From NCBI RefSeq assembly GCF_014647795.1, contig NZ_BMPW01000001.1:1-64000 (forward strand): a stretch of DNA of 64,000 nucleotides. The letters are read 5' to 3'. Shown here piece by piece: positions 57,601-64,000 of this stretch. Every line of letters begins with the position of its first letter. Positions within the stretch are counted from its first letter, which is position 1. The DNA comes from Actinoplanes campanulatus (GTDB lineage Bacteria; Actinomycetota; Actinomycetes; Mycobacteriales; Micromonosporaceae). Both the position numbers and the translations under genes were made by a program. The notes under the pieces are model-generated. The model did no database searches. It saw nothing but the letters and a program-made list of their open reading frames with translations, and was not told the origin of the DNA.

Positions 57601-59253
57601 TCACTGCGGGGGAGGCTCACCGTTCATCAGGTCCAGCGATGCCGCCGTTTGCGAGCTCTGCTGGGCGCGGGGCAGGCGCAGTACGAACCGGCTGCCGTGC
57701 GGAACGACGGCCTCGTACCAGACCTGGCCGTGGTTCGCCTCGGCGAGCAGCTTGGACAGGTACAGCCCGAAGCCGGCGCCGGTCCGTGGTCCGGTTTGCC
57801 CGACCTGGGTGAAGCGGTCGAACAGGTGCGCGACGAAGTCCGGTGGCACTCCGTCGCCCTCGTCGCTGACGGCGAACAGGATGTCGTTGCCGGTGTCGTC
57901 GAGGGCCGCTGACAGGCGGATGTCGCCGGGGCTGTATTTGACGGCGTTGGTGACGAAGTTGGTGAGGACTTCGTGGGTGTGTACCGGGTCGGCCCACACT
58001 GCCGCGGCGGGTGGGCCGTAGGTTGCGTCGACCCGCTTACGAGCCTTCTTGGGCAGGTTGTCGGTGACCCGCGTCAGGGCCTGTCTGACCGGCAGCGCGA
58101 CGGGCTGGGTATGTATTTGGCCTGGCTCGGCGCGGCACAGCGCGAGTAGGTGTGCGGCCATGTCGAGCAGCTGGTCGACCCGCTTGCCCAATGCCTGGAC
58201 GGCGGCGCGGCGTTCGTCGTCGGTGGTGGTGTCCCATTCGTGGGTCAGTTCCTCGGAGTAGGCCGAGATCACGGCCAGGGGCTGGTTGATCTCGTGGGTG
58301 AGGGTGGCGATGATGTCGCTTTTCCAGGTGCCTGTGGCCTCCAGCTCGAGATTGGCGGCGGCGAGGTGCTCGGCCCGGCGGCTCAGTTCGTGGTGGGCTG
58401 CCGAGAGCTGGCGGTAGAGAGTCGCGGTTTCGGCGAGCAGGGCCACCAGTACCACCCCGGAGGAGATCAGCAGAGCAACCCGTCCCGCGTACCAGCCGAG
58501 CGTGTAGCGCTGCGAAGCGACTATGTGGAGGCTTGCGGCACCCAAGGACGCGCTGATCGCCACCACTACCCACCGCTCCACCGGTGGCCGGTGACTCAGG
58601 TCCCTGGTCACCGCCAGCAGGCTGACGGCCACGGCGAGGAGCCCCGCACTCACCGCCCACATGCCAGCTGTGGTCTGCATGTCGCCCTGGTAAAGACTGG
58701 GCAGCCGGTCGGCGGCACCGATGACGAGGCCCGTCACCGCGGCCACCAGCGCGAGTATCAGGGCGGCGGCGATCGCGGCGGCGGCGCGGCGCCGGGTCCG
58801 GGCCTGCCGGCCCAGCCGGGCCGGTAGCGCGGCGACGACCCCTTGTTGCACCGCCACCAGCACCGGAAACCCGAAGAAGAGGATCACCGCCAGCCAAGGT
58901 AGGCAGACCTCGGCCCAGATCGAGCTTGGACCCCAGCGCTGCACCTGGGCGAACACGACGACGTAGGGCAGCATCATCAGGCTGGAGTAGAGGTAGGCCA
59001 AGGACAGTCCCAGCGTCGCCAGCCGGCCACCGACCAGGAACTGCTGCAGCAGCAGATGCGTGGTCAGCAGATCGGCCGCGGCCATGAGGACGAAGATCGC
59101 GAGCACCAGGTTGGGGCGACCGGGCGGGCGGTAGGTGGCGATCGGCGCTACGAGCAGGGTGGCTACGAACACCGCGACCGCGCACACCCACAGAACCCGG
59201 GGTATCGGGACCTCTTCCGGCCGGCCCGCAGCGCTACCCAGGTCCACGGCCAT
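57601..59253 (-). CDS. Sensor histidine kinase with a MASE4-like membrane domain
   Basis: This 550-aa protein has about eight hydrophobic helices in the first 280 residues, similar to MASE4-type membrane sensors. A short coiled coil, a HisKA domain with H320 in ATLTHEINQPLAVISAYSEE and an ATPase with NFVTNAVKYSP, SDEGDGVPPDF and GAGFGLYLSKLL follow. It senses a membrane signal of unknown kind. ATG MAVDLGS is chosen over a GTG six codons upstream. No response regulator is adjacent, so it is an orphan kinase. Confidence 0.88.
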   Translation of the reverse strand: MAVDLGSAAGRPEEVPIPRVLWVCAVAVFVATLLVAPIATYRPPGRPNLVLAIFVLMAAADLLTTHLLLQQFLVGGRLATLGLSLAYLYSSLMMLPYVVVFAQVQRWGPSSIWAEVCLPWLAVILFFGFPVLVAVQQGVVAALPARLGRQARTRRRAAAAIAAALILALVAAVTGLVIGAADRLPSLYQGDMQTTAGMWAVSAGLLAVAVSLLAVTRDLSHRPPVERWVVVAISASLGAASLHIVASQRYTLGWYAGRVALLISSGVVLVALLAETATLYRQLSAAHHELSRRAEHLAAANLELEATGTWKSDIIATLTHEINQPLAVISAYSEELTHEWDTTTDDERRAAVQALGKRVDQLLDMAAHLLALCRAEPGQIHTQPVALPVRQALTRVTDNLPKKARKRVDATYGPPAAAVWADPVHTHEVLTNFVTNAVKYSPGDIRLSAALDDTGNDILFAVSDEGDGVPPDFVAHLFDRFTQVGQTGPRTGAGFGLYLSKLLAEANHGQVWYEAVVPHGSRFVLRLPRAQQSSQTAASLDLMNGEPPPQ

Positions 59254-59542
59254 CGACCCCCAAACCGCCACAGAGCCCCACGCCAGGCTACCGGGGGTCG
59301 CCGCCGGACGTACCGAAATTCATGGACAGCCAGCCCGTGGTGCAGCTGGTTCTCTCTCCGGGGCCTCGGCATGATCAAGTGCGCTGTCATCGGACATCCG
59401 GCGAGCCGGGGCGCATGGCACATCAGCCGGTTCGGTCACCCGCGAGGAGCCGAAGCGGGCGTTCGAGGACTTCCAGAAGGGGGCGCCTCGGGGGCGTTCC
59501 GGCGGCACGCGTACCGCACACGGACTGATTAGGCTGACCGGC

Positions 59543-60739
59543 ATGGACCGGATCGAGCGTTTCGCCGACGTCGTGGTCCGGGCTGGAGTGAACATCCAGC
59601 CCGGGCAGGGAGTCATTCTTCGTACGGACACCGCACATCTGGAGATCGCCCGGGCGGTCGTGGCCGCCGCGTATGCCGCCGGGGCCGCCTGGGTGGAACC
59701 CCTCTGGTCGGACGGCCCGATGCGCCGGTCCGCCGTCGACCACGCCAGCCTGGAGACACTGACCACCAGTCGCGGCTGGGCGTTGCAGCGCATCCGGGAG
59801 TGGTCCGAACAGGGCATCGCCTCGATCGCCCTGCTCGGTGACCCCGACCCGCATGTGCTCGACGGCGCCGACCCGGTGAAGGCTGCGGCGTTCCCCGCCG
59901 AGGAGACCGCACTGATGCGGGAGACGGTGCTGGGCCGCCTGCGCTGGACCGCGGTGGGCGCGCCGAATCCCGGCTGGGCCACCCAGGTCTTCGGCGAGCC
60001 GGATGTGGAGCGGCTGTGGGACGCGGTGGCCACCGCCATGCGCCTGGACACCGCCGATCCGGCGGCGGCCTGGCGGGCGCGGGCCGCGACGCTGGCCGAG
60101 CGGGGCGCCGCGCTGGACGCTCTGGAGCTGACCTCGATCCGGTACTCGGGAGGCGGCACCGATCTCACGGTCGGCCTGATCCCCGGCTGCCGCTGGACCG
60201 GTGGCGGGCTGATCGACGACGACGGTGTCCCGTACATGCCGAACATCCCCACCGAGGAGGTGTTCACCAGCCCGGACCGGCGGACCGCCGAGGGTGTGCT
60301 GCGGGTGACGAAGCCGCTGGTGCTGAACGGGCGGCTGGTGCTCGGGCTGCGGCTGGAGTTCTCGGCGGGCCGGATCGTGGCGGTGTCGGCCGACTCCGGC
60401 GCGGACGCTGTGGAGGCCCAGCTGGAGACCGACGCCGGCGCCCGCTACCTGGGCGAGGTGTCCCTCGTGGACTCGGACAGCCGGATCGCCAGGGCGGGCA
60501 TCGTCTTCCACAACACCCTCTTCGACGAGAACGCCGCCTGTCACGTGGCCTGGGGCGCGAGTTTCCCGTTCTCGGTGCCGGGCGCCCGGGAGCTGCCGGT
60601 GGAGCGGCGGGAGGCGCTGGGCCTGAACACGTCGGGCGTGCACACCGACGTGGTGATCGGCGGCGAGGGCATCACGGTGACCGGCACCGGCCCGAAGGGC
60701 ACCGTCGACATCATCCGCGGCGACGAGTGGGTCCTCTGA
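59543..60739 (+). CDS. M29 family aminopeptidase (AmpS/AmpT-like)
   Basis: This 398-aa metallo-aminopeptidase has the two-domain M29 layout. Metal ligands and surroundings are seen in NIPTEEVFTSPDR, KPLVLNGRLVLGLRLEF, HNTLFDENAACHVAWG and NTSGVHTDVVIGG. It releases N-terminal residues from peptides in the cytosol, using cobalt or zinc. ATG MDRIERFADVV is the start. The methyltransferase gene begins 2 nt after its stop. Confidence 0.93.
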   Translation: MDRIERFADVVVRAGVNIQPGQGVILRTDTAHLEIARAVVAAAYAAGAAWVEPLWSDGPMRRSAVDHASLETLTTSRGWALQRIREWSEQGIASIALLGDPDPHVLDGADPVKAAAFPAEETALMRETVLGRLRWTAVGAPNPGWATQVFGEPDVERLWDAVATAMRLDTADPAAAWRARAATLAERGAALDALELTSIRYSGGGTDLTVGLIPGCRWTGGGLIDDDGVPYMPNIPTEEVFTSPDRRTAEGVLRVTKPLVLNGRLVLGLRLEFSAGRIVAVSADSGADAVEAQLETDAGARYLGEVSLVDSDSRIARAGIVFHNTLFDENAACHVAWGASFPFSVPGARELPVERREALGLNTSGVHTDVVIGGEGITVTGTGPKGTVDIIRGDEWVL

Positions 60740-60741
60740 CG

Positions 60742-61407
60742 ATGTGGGCCGCCTACGACGAGATCGCCGACTGGTACGAGACCGAGTTCCTGCCGACGAC
60801 CACGCCCGGTGACCCGCTCGGCATCCGGCGTGCGATCGCCGAGCAGCTCGGGCCGGGCCACGGCCGGTGCCTGGAGATCGGCTGCGGCACCGGCGCCTAC
60901 GCGGCGCAGATCCGGGAGCTGGGCTGGACGCCGTTCGGGGTGGATCTGTCGGCGGGAATGCTCGGTTACGCCGTGGGCCGGCTGCCGGTGGCCCGGGCGG
61001 ACGCCGCCCGGTTGCCGTTCCGCGACGCCGCGCTGGACGCGGTGATCACGGTGATGGCGCACACCGACATGCCGGCTTATCCGGCGGTGCTGCGTGAGGT
61101 GACCCGGGTGCTGCGCCCGGGCGGCACGTTCGTCCACGTCGGGGTGCATCCGGCTTTCTGCGGCGGCTTCGCCGACCGCGACGATCAGACCGCGGTGGTC
61201 ATTCGGCCGGGTTATCTCGACGGTCACTGGACCAAGGCCTCCTGGACCGACCAGGGGGTACGGGCGAGGGTTGGCGCGAGTCACTGGCCCCTGGCGGGGT
61301 TGCTGAACGCGTTCCTGGCGGCGGGACTGGAGTTGCGCGGGTTCGGCGAGGGCGGTTCGCCGACCCCGGCGGTGCTGTCGATCAGGACATCATCAGCATC
61401 GCGGTAG
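60742..61407 (+). CDS. Class I SAM-dependent methyltransferase
   Basis: This 221-aa protein has the motif I loop CLEIGCGTGAYAAQI, the acidic strand end GVDLSAGML, and VLREVTRVLRPGGTFVHVG. It is a small-molecule methyltransferase of the UbiE-like type. ATG lies 2 nt after the aminopeptidase stop, so the two form an operon. The last 26 nt overlap a small membrane-protein gene on the other strand. Substrate unknown. Confidence 0.88.
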   Translation: MWAAYDEIADWYETEFLPTTTPGDPLGIRRAIAEQLGPGHGRCLEIGCGTGAYAAQIRELGWTPFGVDLSAGMLGYAVGRLPVARADAARLPFRDAALDAVITVMAHTDMPAYPAVLREVTRVLRPGGTFVHVGVHPAFCGGFADRDDQTAVVIRPGYLDGHWTKASWTDQGVRARVGASHWPLAGLLNAFLAAGLELRGFGEGGSPTPAVLSIRTSSASR

Positions 61408-61507
61408 TGCCCAGCAGCACCAGCAGGAGGACCGCGATGAGCAGTCCGGTCTCGGCGGTGTCGGTGGCCTCGGTCACCGGTGTCGTGGTCAGGGGCTCGC
61501 TGCTCAT
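61382..61507 (-). CDS. Small membrane protein, 41 aa, antisense to the methyltransferase end
   Basis: On the minus strand GAGGAG lies 7 nt before ATG, and the ORF ends in TGA. It encodes a threonine/glutamate-rich N-terminus (SSEPLTTTPVTEATDTAETG) and one membrane helix (LLIAVLLLVLLGTTAMLMM). The strong ribosome-binding site supports it. Its end overlaps the methyltransferase gene by 26 nt. It is too short for routine prediction. Function unknown. Confidence 0.7.
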   Translation of the reverse strand: MSSEPLTTTPVTEATDTAETGLLIAVLLLVLLGTTAMLMMS

Positions 61508-61607
61508 GGTTCCACTCCTCGGCGGGGGTCGGGGGTGTCGCGCTCCGCATGCGGGCGGCGGTCGGGAGGCTTACGGTGAGGGCGTCGTCGACCTCGAAGG
61601 GGTTGCT

Positions 61608-63191
61608 GTGCCGCCGCAGGAATGGCTTCTCACCGCTGCCGAACGCGGCAACCCGGACACCTCCATACCCATATGGAACACTGGAAACACGGTCGAGCCA
61701 CTCATTCACGGGCAAAATTACTTCGATCGGCTGGTGACCGAAATCGGGGCGCTGGAGCCCGGCGATCACCTGTTCTTCACCGACTGGCGCGGCGACCCGG
61801 ACGAGCGGGTCCGCGACGGTGGTCCCACGGTCGCCGAGGTGTTCGCGGCGGCCGCCGCGCGCGGTGTCGTCGTGAAAGGGCTGCTCTGGCGCTCCCATCT
61901 GGACAAGCTCGCCTACAGCGAGGAGGAGAACCGGACGCTGAGCGACGAGATCGAGGCGGCCGGCGGCGAGGTGTTGCTCGACCAGCGGGTCCGCCGGGGC
62001 GGGTCGCACCACCAGAAGCTCGTGGTGCTGCGGCACCCGGGGCGACCGGAACGGGACATCGCCTTCGCCGGCGGGATCGACCTGTGCCACAGCCGCCGCG
62101 ACGACGCCCGGCACCACGGCGATCCGCAGGCGGTGCGGATGGCGTCCGCGTACGGGCCGAACCCGCCCTGGCACGACGTGCAGTTGGCGTTGCGCGGCCC
62201 GGTCGTCGGCACGCTCGACCGCTCGTTCCGGGAACGCTGGACCGACCGGGTGCCGCTCGACCAGGACGGCCCGATCGCCACCGTCACCGACCGGCTGCGC
62301 CACGAGGACATGCGCCCCGATCCGCTGCCGGACCTTCCGCCCGATCCGCCGGGGTGCGGCCCGCACACCGTGCAGGTGTTGCGCACCTATCCGGCGATGC
62401 GGCCGCCGTACGGCTTCGCCAGGCAGGGCGAGCGCAGCGTGGCCCGCGGCTACACGAAGGCGATCAAGCGGGCCCGCCGGATCGTCTACCTGGAGGACCA
62501 GTACCTGTGGTCCACCGAGGTGGCCCAGCTGTTCGCCGAGGCGATGCGCGACAATCCGCGGCTGCACCTGGTGGCCGTGGTGCCCCGCCATCCGGACGTG
62601 GACGGCGCGTTCGCGCTGCCGCCCAACCAGGTGGGCCGGGAACAGGCCATCGAGCTGTGCAGACGGGCGGCCGCCGACCGGGTGCACGTCTTCGACCTGG
62701 AGAACCACGACGGCACCCCGATCTACGTGCACGCCAAGGTCTGCGTGATCGACGACGTCTGGTGCAGCGTGGGCAGCGACAACTTCAACCGCCGCTCGTG
62801 GACGCACGACAGCGAGCTGTCCTGCGCGGTCCTCGACGACACCGCCGACGGGCGGGACCCGGCCGATCCGGCGGGGCTCGGCGACGGCGCCCGGCGGTTC
62901 GCCCGCGACCTGCGGCTGATGCTGATGCGCGAGCACCTCGACCGGGACGACGGGGACGACAAGGACCTGCTGGATCCGGAGAGCGCGATCACGGCGCTGA
63001 CCGGGGCCGCCGACCGGCTGCGGGACTGGCGCGACGGCGGGCGGGTGGGGCCCCGTCCGCCGGGGCGGCTCATCCCGCACGAGACGCGGCCGCTGCCGTG
63101 GCATCAGCGTTTGTGGGCGCTTCCGGCGTACCGGATGATCTATGACCCGGACGGACGGCCTTGGCGTGATCGGCGGGCGGGAAGCTGGTAG
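61608..63191 (+). CDS. Phospholipase D-like (HKD) domain protein
   Basis: This 527-aa protein has two HKD-like motifs. HHQKLVVLR in the first half has arginine where aspartate is usual, and VHAKVCVIDDVWCSVGSDN in the second half is complete. WRGDPDERVRDGG and ARRIVYLEDQYLWS are also typical of this cytosolic actinobacterial group, close to cardiolipin synthase-like or phosphodiesterase proteins. A GTG start with AAGGGG about 6 nt upstream is chosen. Its substrate, a phospholipid or another phosphodiester, is unknown. Confidence 0.88.
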   Translation: MPPQEWLLTAAERGNPDTSIPIWNTGNTVEPLIHGQNYFDRLVTEIGALEPGDHLFFTDWRGDPDERVRDGGPTVAEVFAAAAARGVVVKGLLWRSHLDKLAYSEEENRTLSDEIEAAGGEVLLDQRVRRGGSHHQKLVVLRHPGRPERDIAFAGGIDLCHSRRDDARHHGDPQAVRMASAYGPNPPWHDVQLALRGPVVGTLDRSFRERWTDRVPLDQDGPIATVTDRLRHEDMRPDPLPDLPPDPPGCGPHTVQVLRTYPAMRPPYGFARQGERSVARGYTKAIKRARRIVYLEDQYLWSTEVAQLFAEAMRDNPRLHLVAVVPRHPDVDGAFALPPNQVGREQAIELCRRAAADRVHVFDLENHDGTPIYVHAKVCVIDDVWCSVGSDNFNRRSWTHDSELSCAVLDDTADGRDPADPAGLGDGARRFARDLRLMLMREHLDRDDGDDKDLLDPESAITALTGAADRLRDWRDGGRVGPRPPGRLIPHETRPLPWHQRLWALPAYRMIYDPDGRPWRDRRAGSW

Positions 63192-63208
63192 GTATGCCTA
63201 GGCATACC
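63191..63208. promoter_or_regulatory. 18-bp perfect palindrome before the last kinase gene
   Basis: GGTATGCCTAGGCATACC is its own reverse complement. Its first base is the last base of the PLD-like gene's stop codon. The palindrome stands 58 nt before the chosen start of the sensor kinase and may be a regulator site for that gene. Confidence 0.6.
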
Positions 63209-63266
63209 CCTGACCGGGTGTCTGAACGGCTGGGCCGGGCCGGAGGCCGCTGGCTACCGTGACCTG

Positions 63267-64000
63267 GTGTTGAACGCCGAGCATCTCGCCACCGCCCTGC
63301 GGGACCGCCGCTACCTCCGGACGACCTGGCCGTGGCGCGCGGCCGGATACCTGTCGATCACCGGAGTGATCGTCACGCCGCTCGCCTTCGTCCTCTGGCT
63401 GCTGCTGATCCCGTGGCTGGTGGCCGGCCGCAACCTCATCCACGGAACGACGCCCGAACTCGTGGTGCTCCTTCTCATGGCGCTCGGCGCCGCCCTGATC
63501 GCCACGTTCAGCCCGCTGGTGGCACTGCCGCTGGCCGCCCTGGAACGGCAGCGGCTCCGGATGATCGACTCCCGGCCGCTCGTCGCGCCGCACCGGATCA
63601 GCGCCACCAACCCGCTGACCCTGTTCGGGCACGAGTCCACCTGGCGGGCCGTCCTGTACGCCGTCGTGCTGGCCCTGTTCGCCCCGCCGGTGCTGGTGCT
63701 CACCGGGGTGCTGATCACGCTGGAGGCGACGCTGCTGTTCAGCCCCTGGCTGACCGAGTGGAATCTCGGTGACCTGACCATCGACGGCGGCCCCGCGTCG
63801 ATCCCGTTCACGCTGCTCGGGATCGTCCTGATCCCGGCCTGGCTCTACCTGATCGGCGGCCTGGCGGCGGCGCACGGCGCGCTGGCCCGGCGGCTGCTCG
63901 GCAGCGGCGGCGACGGCCTGCGCGACCAGCTGACCGAGGTGTCGCAGTCCCGGGCCCGGCTGGCCGACGCGTTCGACGCCGAGCGGCGCCGCATCGAACG
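63267..64000 (+). CDS. N-terminal part of a NarL-type sensor histidine kinase (truncated by window)
   Basis: The open frame from GTG (LNAEHLATALRDRRYLRT) has 244 codons without a stop and is cut by the window end. It has about four membrane helices in residues 25-205, with the DUF-type sensor layout seen in actinobacterial kinases, and begins a HisKA_3 domain (SQSRARLADAFDAERRRIER) just before the end. The DLHDG histidine motif would come next. The C-terminal ATPase and the response regulator are expected beyond the window. Confidence 0.82.
   Translation, partial: MLNAEHLATALRDRRYLRTTWPWRAAGYLSITGVIVTPLAFVLWLLLIPWLVAGRNLIHGTTPELVVLLLMALGAALIATFSPLVALPLAALERQRLRMIDSRPLVAPHRISATNPLTLFGHESTWRAVLYAVVLALFAPPVLVLTGVLITLEATLLFSPWLTEWNLGDLTIDGGPASIPFTLLGIVLIPAWLYLIGGLAAAHGALARRLLGSGGDGLRDQLTEVSQSRARLADAFDAERRRIE

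Noticed and set aside
59272-59542. A possible gene remnant with an EEPKRAFEDFQKG-like reading in frame with the aminopeptidase
   Set aside because: The segment resembles the end of a small actinobacterial protein only vaguely and has no start codon. It may be chance in the 270-nt gap.
61983-62060. First HKD motif of the PLD-like protein read as inactivated
   Set aside because: HHQKLVVLR lacks the usual aspartate, but I recall the same form in many actinobacterial members, so it is not evidence of a broken gene.
1-64000. Search for CRISPR arrays, tRNA or rRNA genes and insertion sequences
   Set aside because: No regularly spaced repeats of array type, no cloverleaf or rRNA-like sequence, and no transposase-like frame were found by eye.

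Overview
The window is high-GC DNA (mostly over 70% G+C) with dense genes, frequent GTG and some TTG starts, and many 1-8 nt start/stop overlaps. It carries the phosphatidylinositol mannoside set pgsA-patA-pimA, DUF3618/DUF4235/DUF1206/DUF2795 proteins, and what looks like the end of a flagellar FliQ gene. Together these point to an actinomycete, most likely a motile Micromonosporaceae member (Actinoplanes-like). The genus is inference. I see no rRNA, tRNA, CRISPR array, transposase or prophage.

Layout. 0-12 kb: a FliQ-like gene end, pdxS, a hairpin-rich repeat region, then the PIM/phosphatidylinositol block (LemA-like membrane protein, pimA, patA, pgsA; minus strand). After these come an EF-G2-type GTPase, a flavin monooxygenase/TetR pair sharing a perfect 29-bp operator, a HIT-family phosphorylase gene and thrS. 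In mycobacteria thrS, HIT, pgsA, patA and pimA are contiguous; here about 4 kb is inserted. 11-20 kb: an ADP-ribosylglycohydrolase, an OmpR-type two-component system, a secreted protein with a degenerate metalloprotease-like motif and a ricin-like C-terminus, adenosine deaminase, a Tam-like methyltransferase, and an aldo/keto reductase. 20-26 kb: a cold-shock gene, then a minus-strand envelope cluster (MscS channel, holin-like, DUF3618, DUF4235) with a clear terminator, DUF1206, a lipoprotein and a NagZ-like hydrolase. 26-36 kb: a RecQ-like helicase, an LCP ligase, a LacI regulator with its operator, a large LuxR ATPase regulator with an MBL hydrolase, and a methyltransferase. Two gene-poor gaps, of about 610 bp and 415 bp, share similar sequence.

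36-49 kb: a flavin monooxygenase, AraC and VOC proteins, a NarL two-component system coupled to an ABC-2 exporter, a GT4 glycosyltransferase, a carotenoid-desaturase-like oxidoreductase, a YihY/DUF2795/SRPBCC operon and small hypotheticals. 49-64 kb: a TM-helix channel-like protein with a six-copy 9-residue repeat, a CBM2-like membrane protein divergent from a SpoIIE-type phosphatase, a two-domain VOC protein, a small HTH/Clp_N pair behind two perfect GTCAAC-N4-GTTGAC dyads, a MarR/GNAT pair with operator repeats, a MASE4-like sensor kinase, an M29 aminopeptidase/methyltransferase operon, a PLD-like protein, and a sensor kinase cut by the window end.

The window is mainly chromosomal core and regulatory genes and contains no obvious large new system. 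The most notable items are the HTH/Clp_N module with tandem operators, the presumed inactive metalloprotease, the 27-bp repeat array, four small membrane-protein genes, and several perfect palindromes. Base positions were read by eye. A few start coordinates could be off by a base or two and were set by agreement with the reading frame.
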